DNA of 35,601 bases from Victivallales bacterium (lineage in GTDB: Bacteria > Verrucomicrobiota > Lentisphaeria > Oligosphaerales > Lenti-02), in the NCBI GenBank assembly GCA_018648945.1, contig JABGQJ010000007.1, positions 1-35,601 of the forward strand, given 5' to 3'. This document shows, piece after piece, positions 8,685-18,100 of the stretch. The notes below the pieces were generated by a model that saw nothing but the letters and a program-made list of their open reading frames with translations, ran no database searches and had not been told where the DNA came from. The translations under genes and the position numbers were made by a program. How positions within the stretch are numbered: the stretch's first letter is position 1; each line of letters starts with the position of its first letter.

Positions 8685-10434
8685 TTCCGGGGCCACGGTT
8701 CTGAGTGGCACGGGGGTCTCTCCAGGCACAGTGATCGGGAGGGCAGTCGTGGTTGGTGCCTCCGTGGTGTCCGTGCGGGAGCACGAACTCGCGGAAGGCC
8801 AGATCGAGGATGAAGCGAGACGGTTCCGCACCGCCCTGAACGACGCCCGCAATGAGCTCGAAAAACTCCGGGACCGAGCGAGGGCCGAGGTCAACGGCGA
8901 ACTCGTCGATATCCTCGAGATGCAGGTGATGCTCATCGAAGACGGCATGCTGGAGGCGGATGTCTGTCAACGCGTGCGCGAAACCAGGCGCAATGCAGGC
9001 TTTGTGTTGAAGACCTACGTGGACGAATTCTGCGAACGCCTGGCCAAGGCCGGCAGCAGCCGCTTCACGGAACGGACCAGCGACATTCAGGATCTGAGCC
9101 TGCGGATCCTCCGCAAGCTCCTCGGCAGCGAAGAGGCGGACCTCTCGGAACTGCCGGGGCCCTGCATCCTAGTCGCCCATGACCTCTCGCCATCCGACAC
9201 GGCAGGCATGGACCGAACCAACGTGCTTGCCTTCGTGACCAGCATGGGCAGTCGCACAAGCCATACCGCGATCATGGCCCGCGCCCTGGACATCCCGGCG
9301 GTCGTGGGGCTCGGCGAGATCCTGAGCGAGGTGTCCGAAGGCGATTCCCTGATTGTGGATGGTGCCCATGGGGAACTCGTCCTCGCCCCCACCGAGAGCG
9401 ACTTGGCCCACTACCGCGAACGCATCGTCCAGGAGACTGCCTGGCGGACCAAACTGGCAGCCAATGCCATGCTTCCCGCCGAGACGCGGGACGGTTTCCA
9501 TGTGAGCGTGGCCGCCAATGTCGAACTGCCCGAAGAGGCGGAGAAGCTCGGGGAAATGCACCAGGTGGGCATCGGTCTCTTCCGGACGGAGTTCCTGTTC
9601 GTCAACGGCGGCAGCCTCTCCGACGAGGAAGCCCAGTACACAGCCTACCGGCGCGTGGTGGAAGCCATCTCCCCACACTCCGTGATCTTCCGCACCCTCG
9701 ACATCGGCGGCGACAAGTTCCTCTCCCACTTGGATGTACCGATCGAGATCAACCCTTTCCTGGGAATGCGGGCCATCCGCTTCTGCCTGCGGCAGGAGAA
9801 TGTCTTCCGCACCCAGCTTCGGGCCATCCTGCGCGCCAGCGCCCACGGCGGGGTGCGCATCCTGTTCCCCATGATCACGGCCCTGGAGGAACTCCAACGC
9901 ACCCTGGAGATTCTGGCCGAAGTCAAGGCCGACCTCGAGCGGGAGGGCGTCCCCCACAATCCGGACCTCGACGTGGGCATCATGATCGAAGTCCCCGCCG
10001 CCGCCCTGATCGCCGACAAGCTCGCGCCCCACGTGGATTTCTTCAGCATCGGCACCAACGACCTCGTGCAGTACATGATGGCCGCGGACCGCTCCAACCC
10101 CGACATCGCCTACTTGTACCAACCCGGACATCCTTCGGTCGTCCGCCTGCTGGACAGCGTCGTGCGGGCAGCGAACGAACATGGCCGCTGGGTTGGCATC
10201 TGCGGCGAGATGGCCGCCGAACCGCTCTTCGTCCCCCTCGTGCTTGGCCTTGGCATCCACGAACTCAGCATGAGCCCCGTGGCCATTCCGCTCGTCAAGG
10301 ATCTGGTGCGGGACATCAACATGCTGGAGGCCGAGGAGCTGGTCACCAATGCCATGGCCTGCGGCAGCGCCGAGGAGGTCGCCACTCTCTGCCGCGATTT
10401 CGTCGAGCGGATCGCGCCCGAGCTGCTGGACTGA
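8647..10434 (+). CDS. ptsI: PTS enzyme I (phosphoenolpyruvate-protein phosphotransferase)
   Basis: 595 residues from a TTG at 8647, the only plausible start in frame before the conserved N-terminus; GAGG lies 3 nt before it. Enzyme I takes phosphate from PEP to its own His and on to HPr. The phosphorylated His is H206 in G-S-R-T-S-H-T-A-I-M-A-R. The PEP-binding TIM barrel shows F-R-T-E-F-L-F (Arg about 313), N-P-F-L-G-M-R (about 369), the I-E-V-P metal region (about 447), G-T-N-D-L-V-Q-Y (about 469) and the catalytic Cys519 in I-C-G-E-M-A. Homologues start close to the S-G-x-G-V-S-P-G motif, so about 18 residues here are an extra N-terminal extension; a start nearer 8700 on a rarer codon cannot be excluded. 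All catalytic residues are present. Confidence 0.96.
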   Translation: MSNSSRTSSAKTDSGATVLSGTGVSPGTVIGRAVVVGASVVSVREHELAEGQIEDEARRFRTALNDARNELEKLRDRARAEVNGELVDILEMQVMLIEDGMLEADVCQRVRETRRNAGFVLKTYVDEFCERLAKAGSSRFTERTSDIQDLSLRILRKLLGSEEADLSELPGPCILVAHDLSPSDTAGMDRTNVLAFVTSMGSRTSHTAIMARALDIPAVVGLGEILSEVSEGDSLIVDGAHGELVLAPTESDLAHYRERIVQETAWRTKLAANAMLPAETRDGFHVSVAANVELPEEAEKLGEMHQVGIGLFRTEFLFVNGGSLSDEEAQYTAYRRVVEAISPHSVIFRTLDIGGDKFLSHLDVPIEINPFLGMRAIRFCLRQENVFRTQLRAILRASAHGGVRILFPMITALEELQRTLEILAEVKADLEREGVPHNPDLDVGIMIEVPAAALIADKLAPHVDFFSIGTNDLVQYMMAADRSNPDIAYLYQPGHPSVVRLLDSVVRAANEHGRWVGICGEMAAEPLFVPLVLGLGIHELSMSPVAIPLVKDLVRDINMLEAEELVTNAMACGSAEEVATLCRDFVERIAPELLD

Positions 10435-10472
10435 TCCCTTCACCACCCCCCTTCCCCACGGTACTCCCACAT

Positions 10473-11003
10473 ATGCTTGTCACGATCGAAACGCAGCCAG
10501 GACACGCCTGGGCGCCCGCCTACTGCAAACCCCGCGCAGAGAAGGTCGTGGCAGGCTACTGCGAGCGCCACGGCATCCCCTACTACCTGCCGCTTCTGCG
10601 CAAGAAGAAGCGGCACCAGAGGCGAACCGTCGAGTCCTTCCTGCCCATGTTCCCCGGCTACATCTTCGTCCAGCTCCACCCAGACAACCGAACCGAGTTC
10701 CTCGAATGCCATCGCATCGTTCACATCGTGGACGTCTATGATGCCAGGGAGAGGACTCTGGTTGCCGAACTCAACGCACTCCAGCGCCTGGAGGAGGCCC
10801 AGTCCGACGTCGATCTCGTGGTCATGCCCGAGGTCAAGATCGGCACGGCGGTAACCGTGACCGAGGGACCACTCGCCGGCACCAGCGGCATTGTCGAGCG
10901 ACGCAAGGGCCGAACCCGAGTCACGGTGAACGTCGAACTGCTCGGCAGCTCGGTGATGGCTGAGATGGACCTCGGGGAGCTCGAAGCCGTGGAGGGCGAT
11001 TGA
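10473..11003 (+). CDS. NusG-family transcription elongation/antitermination factor (paralogue type)
   Basis: 176 residues, 38 nt behind ptsI and probably in its operon. Residues about 12-108 form the NGN domain that sits on RNA polymerase: W-A-P-A-Y-C-K-P-R-A-E-K, then Y-Y-L-P-L and F-P-G-Y-I-F-V. Residues about 120-172 form the KOW domain: G-x-x-V-x-V-T-E-G-P-L-A-G-T-S-G-I-V. The basic loop K-K-K-R-H-Q-R-R and the C-K-P-R-A-E-K opening are typical of specialised paralogues (RfaH/UpxY/LoaP-like) rather than the housekeeping NusG next to secE and rplK, which are absent here. No clear Shine-Dalgarno is seen before the ATG. Its place in a PTS operon is unusual; it may control long operons in response to carbon state, which is inference. 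Confidence 0.85.
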   Translation: MLVTIETQPGHAWAPAYCKPRAEKVVAGYCERHGIPYYLPLLRKKKRHQRRTVESFLPMFPGYIFVQLHPDNRTEFLECHRIVHIVDVYDARERTLVAELNALQRLEEAQSDVDLVVMPEVKIGTAVTVTEGPLAGTSGIVERRKGRTRVTVNVELLGSSVMAEMDLGELEAVEGD

Positions 11004-11027
11004 GATCCCGCCCCAGAGCCGTTTGCG

Positions 11028-11055
11028 TTGGGGTGAGCAGGGAGTACAGTATCAT
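11028..11055 (+). promoter_or_regulatory. Candidate promoter of tRNA-Arg
   Basis: TTGGGG (11028-11033), 16-nt spacer, TATCAT (11050-11055, five of six consensus bases), with the start point expected about 6 nt before the mature tRNA. Confidence 0.45.
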
Positions 11056-11067
11056 TCCCTTTTACGG

Positions 11068-11144
11068 GCGCCCGTAGCTCAGCTGGATAGAGCGTCTGCC
11101 TCCGGAGCAGAAGGCCACAGGTTCGAATCCTGTCGGGCGTACCA
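11068..11144 (+). tRNA. tRNA-Arg (anticodon CCG), CCA encoded
   Basis: 77 nt folding as a full cloverleaf. Acceptor GCGCCCG (11068-11074) pairs with CGGGCGT, giving a G1-U72 wobble. The D arm is GCTC...GAGC, the anticodon stem TCTGC/GCAGA has loop CTCCGGA with anticodon CCG, and the T arm ACAGG-TTCGAAT-CCTGT is followed by A-CCA. It reads CGG codons. The 3' CCA is encoded in the DNA. Confidence 0.95.
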
Positions 11145-11191
11145 GACGACTTCACAGGCCTGCCATTGCGGCAGGCCTGCTCTGCGTCTGG
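11142..11191 (+). terminator. Hairpin after tRNA-Arg
   Basis: A perfect 10-bp stem CAGGCCTGCC (11155-11164) / GGCAGGCCTG (11170-11179) with a 5-nt loop. It is extended by an outer CCAGACG/CGTCTGG pairing (11142-11148 with 11185-11191) that includes the tRNA CCA. There is no long T tract. Confidence 0.6.
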
Positions 11192-11213
11192 ACCAGTTGG
11201 CGGCGAGGGCGGC

Positions 11214-11241
11214 TTGACTCGCCTTTGCCCCGGGGTATCTT
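11214..11241 (+). promoter_or_regulatory. Candidate promoter of the isomerase/creatininase-like pair
   Basis: TTGACT (11214-11219), 16-nt spacer, TATCTT (11236-11241), with the start near 11248 and a 43-nt leader before the gene at 11291. Confidence 0.6.
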
Positions 11242-11290
11242 CGCGGCGTCGTGTTGATACCAGGCTAACGACTGCGTGAAAGGAAGCATC

Positions 11291-12055
11291 ATGGCTGCAA
11301 TCATCTCCTGTCGGACGGGCATGTTTGGCAATGTCGAGACGGCGTTCGAGTATTTCCCCAAGGCGGATGTGTTCCATGCGGAGTGCCCACCGGCGCCCGG
11401 GGGCGACTATCCGGCGATGGCGGCCGCGGCCAAGGCGCAGGGGGTGACCATTGCCAGTCTCTCGACGCAGTTGCACCTGGACACGGACGAGGAGGCAGCC
11501 GCATTCCGCCCGGTGATCGACGGCGCGGCGGAGATTGGCGTGGCAAGGATCTTCGTAAGCGCCAAAGCCAGCTCCGAGGAGCTGTTTGAGGAGGCGCTGG
11601 CGCGCTTGGGCAAACTGGCCGAGTATGCAGCCGCCAAGGGCGTCGCCATCTGCATGGAGACCCACCCGCCCTTCGCGGAGAACGGGGACAAGGCGCGCCT
11701 GGTCATCGAACGCATCGGCTCTCCTGGCCTGCGCTTCAACTTCGACACCGCCAACATCTACTACTACAACGAAGGCTGCGATTCCGTCGCCGAGCTTAGC
11801 AAGGTCGCGGAACTGGTGGGTTCGGTCCACCTGAAGGATACCGACGGCGGCTACAAGTCCCCCAACTTCCCCCCGGTCGGGCAGGGAATGGTGGACTTCC
11901 CCGCCATCTTCGCCGTGCTGGACAAGGTCGGCTTCGACGGCCCCTACACGTTCGAGATCGAGGGAGCCCATGTGTCCAAGCTGGATACCGAAGGGCGTCT
12001 GCAATTCCTCAAGGACTGCGTGTCCTATCTGCGCAGCGTCGGCGTGATGGAGTAG
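11291..12055 (+). CDS. Sugar phosphate isomerase/epimerase family protein (TIM barrel)
   Basis: 254 residues, ATG at 11291 with AGGA 6 nt upstream. It belongs to the xylose-isomerase-like / AP-endonuclease-2 TIM-barrel family that includes IolE and hydroxypyruvate isomerases. Likely metal and catalytic residues are Glu123 in M-E-T-H, Asp152 in F-D-T-A-N, His180 in V-H-L-K-D and Glu222/Glu224 in F-E-I-E-G. The P-V-G-Q-G-M-V-D-F motif between them is typical of the family. It should bind a divalent metal and isomerise, epimerise or dehydrate a sugar or inositol derivative in the cytoplasm; the exact substrate cannot be read. It is followed after 25 nt by the creatininase-like gene, so the two probably form one operon from the promoter at 11214. 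Confidence 0.88.
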   Translation: MAAIISCRTGMFGNVETAFEYFPKADVFHAECPPAPGGDYPAMAAAAKAQGVTIASLSTQLHLDTDEEAAAFRPVIDGAAEIGVARIFVSAKASSEELFEEALARLGKLAEYAAAKGVAICMETHPPFAENGDKARLVIERIGSPGLRFNFDTANIYYYNEGCDSVAELSKVAELVGSVHLKDTDGGYKSPNFPPVGQGMVDFPAIFAVLDKVGFDGPYTFEIEGAHVSKLDTEGRLQFLKDCVSYLRSVGVME

Positions 12056-12080
12056 CTTCGCAACCACGGAGAGGCGCACG

Positions 12081-12953
12081 ATGAGACGCGATGTACGCTG
12101 GGAACGGATGTTCCCCGATGAGTTGGATGCGGCCCTGAGCGATTGCCCGGTGTGCTACCTCCCCTATGGGCTCTGCGAACCCCATGGCCCGCAGAACGCC
12201 CTGGGCATGGATGCCCTGCGCGCCCATGCGTACGCGGTCCGGGCCGCCTGGGAGTTCGGCGGCATCGTGGCCCCGCCCGACTACTGGCACATCCACAACT
12301 TCGGGATCTACGCGGCCTGGGCGGAGAGCCGCATCGGCCAAGCACGCACCTGGCTGTCGACGATCCCCCCGTGGCTGTGGTTCAAGAATGTATGCTATCA
12401 GATCTGCGCCGCCGATGCGTTGGGCTTCCAGGCAGTGGTTGGGTTGACCGGGCACGCAGGCCCGCACTCCGGGGATCTGGCCTTTGTCCAAGACGTACTG
12501 CAGCGCCACGTTGCGGCCCGGGTGTGCCTGGTTCCCTGCACGCAGATCACGGATGCGGTCATGCCCCATGCCGGGGCGATGGAGACGGCGTTGCTCTGGG
12601 CCGTGGAACCGGCGTGCGTGGATGTCTCGCGCGTGCCCCCATCCGGTACGCCGGGGCCTCACTTCGCGATGGCGCCCGACGCAGGACAGGCAGACCGCCA
12701 GGCGGGGGAACGGGTTCTGGCCGGCATCGTGTCCGAGCTGGTCGGCATCGCCAAGGGCCTGCTTGCGGACTACCGCGAGCCAGCGGACGGCAGAGCCCCC
12801 GTTCCCTTCATCGAGATCGAGCGGATCTGGCGCGAAGAGGTGGAGCCGGAATTGCCCAACTTCCACTGCATGCAGCAGGACCGTCCGGGGGGCGGCGAAC
12901 CACCCCCTGCGGAAGACTCCCAGTGGCGGCTCAACTGGCGCGTGCCGGAGTAG
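12081..12953 (+). CDS. Divergent creatininase-family amidohydrolase
   Basis: 290 residues, with GAGAGG 6 nt before the ATG. Creatininase-family enzymes are two-metal amidohydrolases that open cyclic amides. The metal site is visible but altered. L-P-Y-G-L-C-E-P-H-G-P-Q replaces the usual V-G-S-x-E-Q-H-G-P-H and keeps Glu33 and His35. L-G-M-D keeps Asp44. G-H-A-G-P-H (His125) replaces G-H-G-G-N, and H-A-G-A-M-E keeps Glu168. A W-H-I-H-N-F segment at about 69-74 lies near the active site. About 110 C-terminal residues extend past the normal core. It is co-transcribed with the TIM-barrel isomerase and converges with the transporter gene at a gap of 17 nt. Such divergent members in PVC bacteria are probably not true creatininases; the substrate is unknown. 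Confidence 0.8.
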   Translation: MRRDVRWERMFPDELDAALSDCPVCYLPYGLCEPHGPQNALGMDALRAHAYAVRAAWEFGGIVAPPDYWHIHNFGIYAAWAESRIGQARTWLSTIPPWLWFKNVCYQICAADALGFQAVVGLTGHAGPHSGDLAFVQDVLQRHVAARVCLVPCTQITDAVMPHAGAMETALLWAVEPACVDVSRVPPSGTPGPHFAMAPDAGQADRQAGERVLAGIVSELVGIAKGLLADYREPADGRAPVPFIEIERIWREEVEPELPNFHCMQQDRPGGGEPPPAEDSQWRLNWRVPE

Positions 12954-12970
12954 CGCCGATCACTCGGCGG

Positions 12971-15040
12971 CTACCGGGGGAAGTAGCGGTAGGGAGTGGG
13001 CTTCTCGCCGGTGTTCCAGAAGTAGATCAAGCCTACGACCATGAATACCAGTGCGCCGAAGATCTCGCCGGCAATGACGCCGATGGCTAGGGGCTTGAGC
13101 TTCCGCGCGACCTTGTTGCCGCCGAACTTGATGGTGCACTTCTTGATGAACCAACCCATCAGGAACGAGTTCGACATGACCGATAGCGGGTAGGTGGCCC
13201 AGATCAGGAATAAACAGGGGTGCAGCGGCCACCAGGGAACGCGGAGCCGCAGGATGGCAAAGACCAGCACGAAAACGAAGCCGGTCCCGGCCGCCCAGAG
13301 GAAGTTCTTCTTGGGCTTAATGTTCCGCAGCCGCTCGATGGGAGTCAACTGGCGGGATTCCTCCAGCTGATTCAGCGCCTTCAACTGCATCACTTCCGGC
13401 TCCACGGCTTTGAAGGCCATCTCGGGGATACGCTGGTACGACCAGTTGTAGTCCACCGGCGTACCGAAGTGGTAGGAGGCCACGATGACCACGAAAACTG
13501 CCAGCACCACCCCCATGACGTACATGATGAAGGTGGTCCCTGCCGCCTTGGCTGGGCTGATCTTCACGCCATCGCAGATCTTCAGTCCGTTGACCAGGTA
13601 GGGCATCAGGGCCTGGCTCTGATCGATGCAGAGGGCGCCGCAGAAGAGGGCCGAGATCACGATTCCCTCGGGCCCCATGGCGTACCCCCCCATGAACGCC
13701 ATCATGGCACCGAACGGCTGCCAGCCGGGCTGGATGAAGAAGAGTCCGGTTTCGGCGCTGATCCGGGCCACGACCAGGAAGGTCATCATCATCAGAAGCA
13801 CGGTGCCCAACGCGATCGGCCAGGAGAGGCCCAGGCGCATCACCAGGACCGTCAGACCGGCCAGGGAGAAGACCACCGCCCGGAAAGCCCAGACGGGGGC
13901 TCGCTGATCCTCCTTCACCTTCTGCCAGAAGCAGACGGCCTTCTTCCCCAGTTCGCCGTAGTAGTGCCTGCCGGTGTAGACCAGCATCAACGTGAACGCC
14001 GTGTAGCTCCCCGCCCGGTGCCAGCCCTGCCAGCCGCCGATGTCGTAGTGGGTGTTGAGGCTGATGCCGGCGGTCACGATGGGGATGGAGAAGGCAGCCC
14101 ACAGGAGCTGCGAGGCACCGAGGGTCAGAGAGATCTCGGCGCTCAGGAAGAAGGCGAAGGCGATGACCAGCGGAAATACGCGCAGGGTCATGAACCCCCA
14201 ATGCCATGGGGCCTTCCTCAGGGCGGGCCACTTGCCTGCAAAGGGCCAGAGCGAGTAGTCCAAGCGGATGGGAATCAGCTCGTCCGGGAACCACCGCTGC
14301 AACCCATTGTTCAGGCGGATCAGGAAGCAAACGCCGAACCCAATCCAGAACAGCCTGTTGCGGAGGACAGGGCCGAAGGCTCGGTCCGGCTCCCGCTCGA
14401 TCAGCGCGTTGGTGAACTGGGCAATGGGGTACTGCAGATGCTCGTGTTGCGACCATTGCCGATGCACGACCAGCGTCATGGCCACCGAAGCGATGGTGAC
14501 CAGCAAGACCATGGGAAGCCAGGTGAGGAGCGGCCGTCGCCACTGCCGCCAGGGCACCCTCCGCACCCGCGTCCGGAGCCGATCCCAGGCGGTCTTGCCT
14601 TCATTCTCGGTCGGTTCCTTGCCTTGCAGAAATCCGGTGACCACCTCGTTCTCTGGCTCTGGGTCCACCAGCGCCTGTGGCGGCGCGTAGTCGAGCAGTT
14701 TCTGCGCCCGCCAGCCGGGCGTGATCCGGTTCCAGTGGTGCGGCATCACCAACATCTGCGCAAAATGCTCCATCAGCCCCCGCCCCGAGATGCCGCAGGA
14801 GGCCATAGTCAGGGCCACCACCAGAGCGATTTCGGACGGGCGGAAGGCTAGGCTCCTCCGCACCCGATGCAGCAAGGGATTGATGCACGTCACCCAGACG
14901 AGCATCAGCCCCAGGACGATGATCGGGACCTGGTGCCCGTTATTGAAGCTCTCCAGAAGGAGAACCCGGTCGTTGATGTAGCCGGCACCGGCGATGAAGA
15001 GCGAAGCGGCAAAGCCTAGAATCAGAGCGCGTGGGGTCAT
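12971..15040 (-). CDS. Polytopic membrane protein, DUF6785/DUF6784-type (OPT-like) putative transporter
   Basis: 689 residues with roughly 12-14 hydrophobic segments, the first at residues 5-22. An N-terminal membrane pair is followed by a conserved R-x-x-E-x-x-L-V-V-A-L-T-M-A segment and a hydrophilic stretch at about 125-170. More helices follow, with a long cytosolic or periplasmic insertion near 535-580. I recognise it as the large membrane proteins typical of Lentisphaerota, Planctomycetota and Armatimonadota that lie beside glycan genes and resemble oligopeptide transporters. Transport of oligosaccharides or peptides is inference. No strong Shine-Dalgarno precedes the ATG. It has its own good promoter (15077-15104), so it need not depend on the beta-helix genes upstream. 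Confidence 0.75.
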   Translation of the reverse strand: MTPRALILGFAASLFIAGAGYINDRVLLLESFNNGHQVPIIVLGLMLVWVTCINPLLHRVRRSLAFRPSEIALVVALTMASCGISGRGLMEHFAQMLVMPHHWNRITPGWRAQKLLDYAPPQALVDPEPENEVVTGFLQGKEPTENEGKTAWDRLRTRVRRVPWRQWRRPLLTWLPMVLLVTIASVAMTLVVHRQWSQHEHLQYPIAQFTNALIEREPDRAFGPVLRNRLFWIGFGVCFLIRLNNGLQRWFPDELIPIRLDYSLWPFAGKWPALRKAPWHWGFMTLRVFPLVIAFAFFLSAEISLTLGASQLLWAAFSIPIVTAGISLNTHYDIGGWQGWHRAGSYTAFTLMLVYTGRHYYGELGKKAVCFWQKVKEDQRAPVWAFRAVVFSLAGLTVLVMRLGLSWPIALGTVLLMMMTFLVVARISAETGLFFIQPGWQPFGAMMAFMGGYAMGPEGIVISALFCGALCIDQSQALMPYLVNGLKICDGVKISPAKAAGTTFIMYVMGVVLAVFVVIVASYHFGTPVDYNWSYQRIPEMAFKAVEPEVMQLKALNQLEESRQLTPIERLRNIKPKKNFLWAAGTGFVFVLVFAILRLRVPWWPLHPCLFLIWATYPLSVMSNSFLMGWFIKKCTIKFGGNKVARKLKPLAIGVIAGEIFGALVFMVVGLIYFWNTGEKPTPYRYFPR

Positions 15041-15076
15041 AAACCGTGTTCTTACTGTGTGATGGATGCGAACGAG

Positions 15077-15104
15077 ACGATACGCGCCCCCGCCCCGAAG
15101 TCAA
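15077..15104 (-). promoter_or_regulatory. Candidate promoter of the transporter gene
   Basis: On the minus strand TTGACT (15104-15099), 16-nt spacer, TATCGT (15082-15077). It closely resembles the plus-strand promoter at 11214 (TTGACT-N16-TATCTT). Confidence 0.6.
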
Positions 15105-15152
15105 GGCGAGCAATAGGGGCGAGGGAAGCCGGCTGCGGGAACCCGCGCCGGG

Positions 15153-18100
15153 CTAGTCTGTAACCGCCCGCCGCAGGCTGACCTGGTCAAGCCAAACCGT
15201 CCCGGTGGCGTTGCGCAACTGTACCGTGACGGTCATCAGCGCGGTATCGGCGGGGATCTCAAGGGGCAGTTCCACCCGTTCCCAGAGAGTGCACAGATGA
15301 GTGACGACCCGCTGGTGGGTCTTCGTGCGGAGCCGCCCCCGCCCTCCGATGGGGATGTGGCGCACGGAAACGAGCATCCCTCCCTCCTCGCCGGCGAGCA
15401 GGTCCTCGGCCCGGACTTGGAGACCGAGGATGTAGGTTCCGGCCGCAGGCGTCGTGACCGCTTGCATGGCCCCGACTCCCCGTACCGGCGGCGCCTTGGC
15501 ATCCAGCCGCAGACAGGTGCTCCCGGCCAAGCCGTCAGGCGAAAGCGACACGGTGCCCTCGCCACGCGGATCGGTCATGTCGCCAAAGGTGCTCCAATCT
15601 CGCGGGGCACGCCCGCTGGGCTCCTCGAACCCCCCGTTCCTGAGCAGCTGTTCGACGCCCTTGGCCAAGGCGGGCTTCAGGCGCACGATGCCGGCTTTGT
15701 CCACCCGCCAGTTCTCCGCCTGGGTACCAACCCAGGCGAGCGACTCGTCGGTCCGGGCTTTGCGGACACCCAGATTCAGGCGCAAGTACTGAATCTTGCC
15801 GGTCGGGATCCCAAGCTTGCCGATGGGGACAGCGAACTCGGCAGACCAGCCTGACTTCGTGCGGATGGCTGCGAAGCGCGTGCCGGCGCCCACCGCTTCG
15901 GCTGCTGAGGTCGAGGCACCCGCTACGGCGGAACTCACCAGCGCTCCTGAGGGGTAGCCGCGCACGACGAAGACGGGCCCTGCCTTGTCGGAGCGCGTGA
16001 CGGCACGCAGGCACAGCTCCACGCCATCGTCACGCCCCCAACGTGGCTTGCCGTCGGGCGGCAGAATCGGACCACCGGCAACGGGGACGTCCACCGCCAC
16101 CAGAACATGCTGCTTGTCATGCATGACCGAGGCAAATGCATGGCTCCCGGCCCGTCCCCCGTAACCCGCATTCTCGGCGATGACCAGGCGGTCCGCGCTG
16201 TAGAGTCCAGGCCACTCCACCGCCAACGGAAGCCCGTCCACGTTCACCCCCCCCGTGTTGACAAACGAAGGGGCGCTCGGGGTGATCACATGCAAGGGGC
16301 CGGGAATGGCCTTCTTGGTCCCTGGCAGCGGAGCCGCGACGACAGGAGGCACCACAGCCGGGGGAACGACGGCCACAACCGGGGGTACCACAACCGGGGG
16401 TGCCACGACCGGAGGCGCGACCGGAGGCGTGACGACAGGAACGGCAGCCACAACCGGCGGGGGCACGACAGGGACAGGTACGGCGGGTACTGCCGCCACG
16501 AAAGGGGCGGGCACGACAGGAGCAGGCAGGGCAACCGGGCGCAGGGCCGCCGTCCTCACGGAGGCACTCCACATGGACGTGCCCCGGAGCCCGACCTCGC
16601 CGAAGTCCGTCTGCCGGAACCCCAGGCGCAGGGCCGGTGAACCGGCCCGCAGACGGTAGTCATCGGCATCGGGAGCCACGAAGATCGGGGCGGTGACCTG
16701 GGAATTGGCGTCGTGGCCCTGCGCCCGCCAGACCCTCCAGTCCTCTCCCTCGTCCGCTGCCGGAAGACCACTCACCGTGGGTTGCGGCCAGAACAGATTG
16801 AAGTCGTGGGTCTCCAACAGCTCGGAGGTATGCCCTCCCAGGTGGATGCGCGGACGCCCCTTCGAGTTGTAGAGGATGCTGTTGAGCACGCGGTTCCCGC
16901 GCATCCTCCCTGCAGTATTGTCGTAGTAGGCCGCCGACACCGCGCCATCGACGCAGATGTTGTACTGGCAGAGATTCTCCCAGCCACCGTCCAGGCCGAT
17001 GCCACCACGCATGGTGCGGACGGCCAGATTGCCCACGACCTCATGGCGCGAGGAGAGGGCCCCCAGATGGATACCCCACGTGTCGGGAGGAGCCACAAGT
17101 CCCCTGCCGGGGAGGGCCTTGCAGCCCACCACGTCGGCGATCAGATTGTAGCGGATGACGTTGCCTCGGCCGTATTCCGCTCCATGGCTGGGCTCCCATT
17201 GCGAGGACTCGATGGCACCCGCCCCATTCGTCTCCAGGTTGGTCCAGCGGATCTCATTCCACTCGACCACATTGCGCCCAAAACCAAGCCTGAAGCTGAT
17301 GGCGGATCGAGGCATATGGTGGATCAGATTGTGGGCCACCAAATTGCCGTTGCTCTTACCGGCAGCGATGGCTGCTGCCTGGGGATCGACCAGGCCCAGG
17401 TCGTGGAAATAGTTGTGCGTAAGCACGTTGTCCGTGCAATGCCCGGTTACCCCCGGGAACATGGTGATCCCCGCCGCCCCGAGGCGGGAGAAGGTGCACT
17501 TGCTGATGACATTGCCGCGATTCGCGTTGTGGAACTCGATGGCCGTGCCGCCCAGATCCCGGAATGTGCAGGAGTCGAACCGGCAGTTGCGGACCGTATC
17601 GAGCACCACGGCGGACCCAGCCAGCGAGCAGGTGAACTCCACGCCCACGAACGCCACCCGCCGGACCGGCTGCCCGGCGGCTCCCTGTAGCTCGACCAAC
17701 GAGCTCAAAGCGGGAACCACGACCCTCTTGGTGGGCTTGCCACCACCAAACAATCCCGACTTGACCCTCAAGTACACGAGCCGGGCGGCGGGATCGACTG
17801 CCCACTCGCCGGGCCGGTCAATCCATTCCGGCGCGTTCTCCAACCGGAAGCGGGTGCCTGCCGAGAGGGGAAAGGACGCCTCCTTGAGCAGCTCGACGTG
17901 CCCGGTCGCCGGGGCCATGGCGGCCAGGCCCACCGCCCTGCTGCTCCAGCCGTCCAGGGAGCGGATGTCAATCCCCACATGCTGCAACTGCGCAACGGCG
18001 GGGATCCCCCGCAGATCGGCCGTGAACGAGCCACGGTCATTCTCGCTGGCAGACGCACCCACGAACAGCCATCCCGTGTAGCGCCGATTGCCCGGCAGCG

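Noticed and set aside
9169..10470. 433-codon minus-strand frame opposite ptsI
   Set aside because: Antisense of a fully conserved enzyme I gene.
13220..14851. 543-codon plus-strand frame opposite the transporter
   Set aside because: Composition is His/Gln/Asp/Gly-rich, typical of the antisense of membrane-protein codons, with no ribosome binding site.
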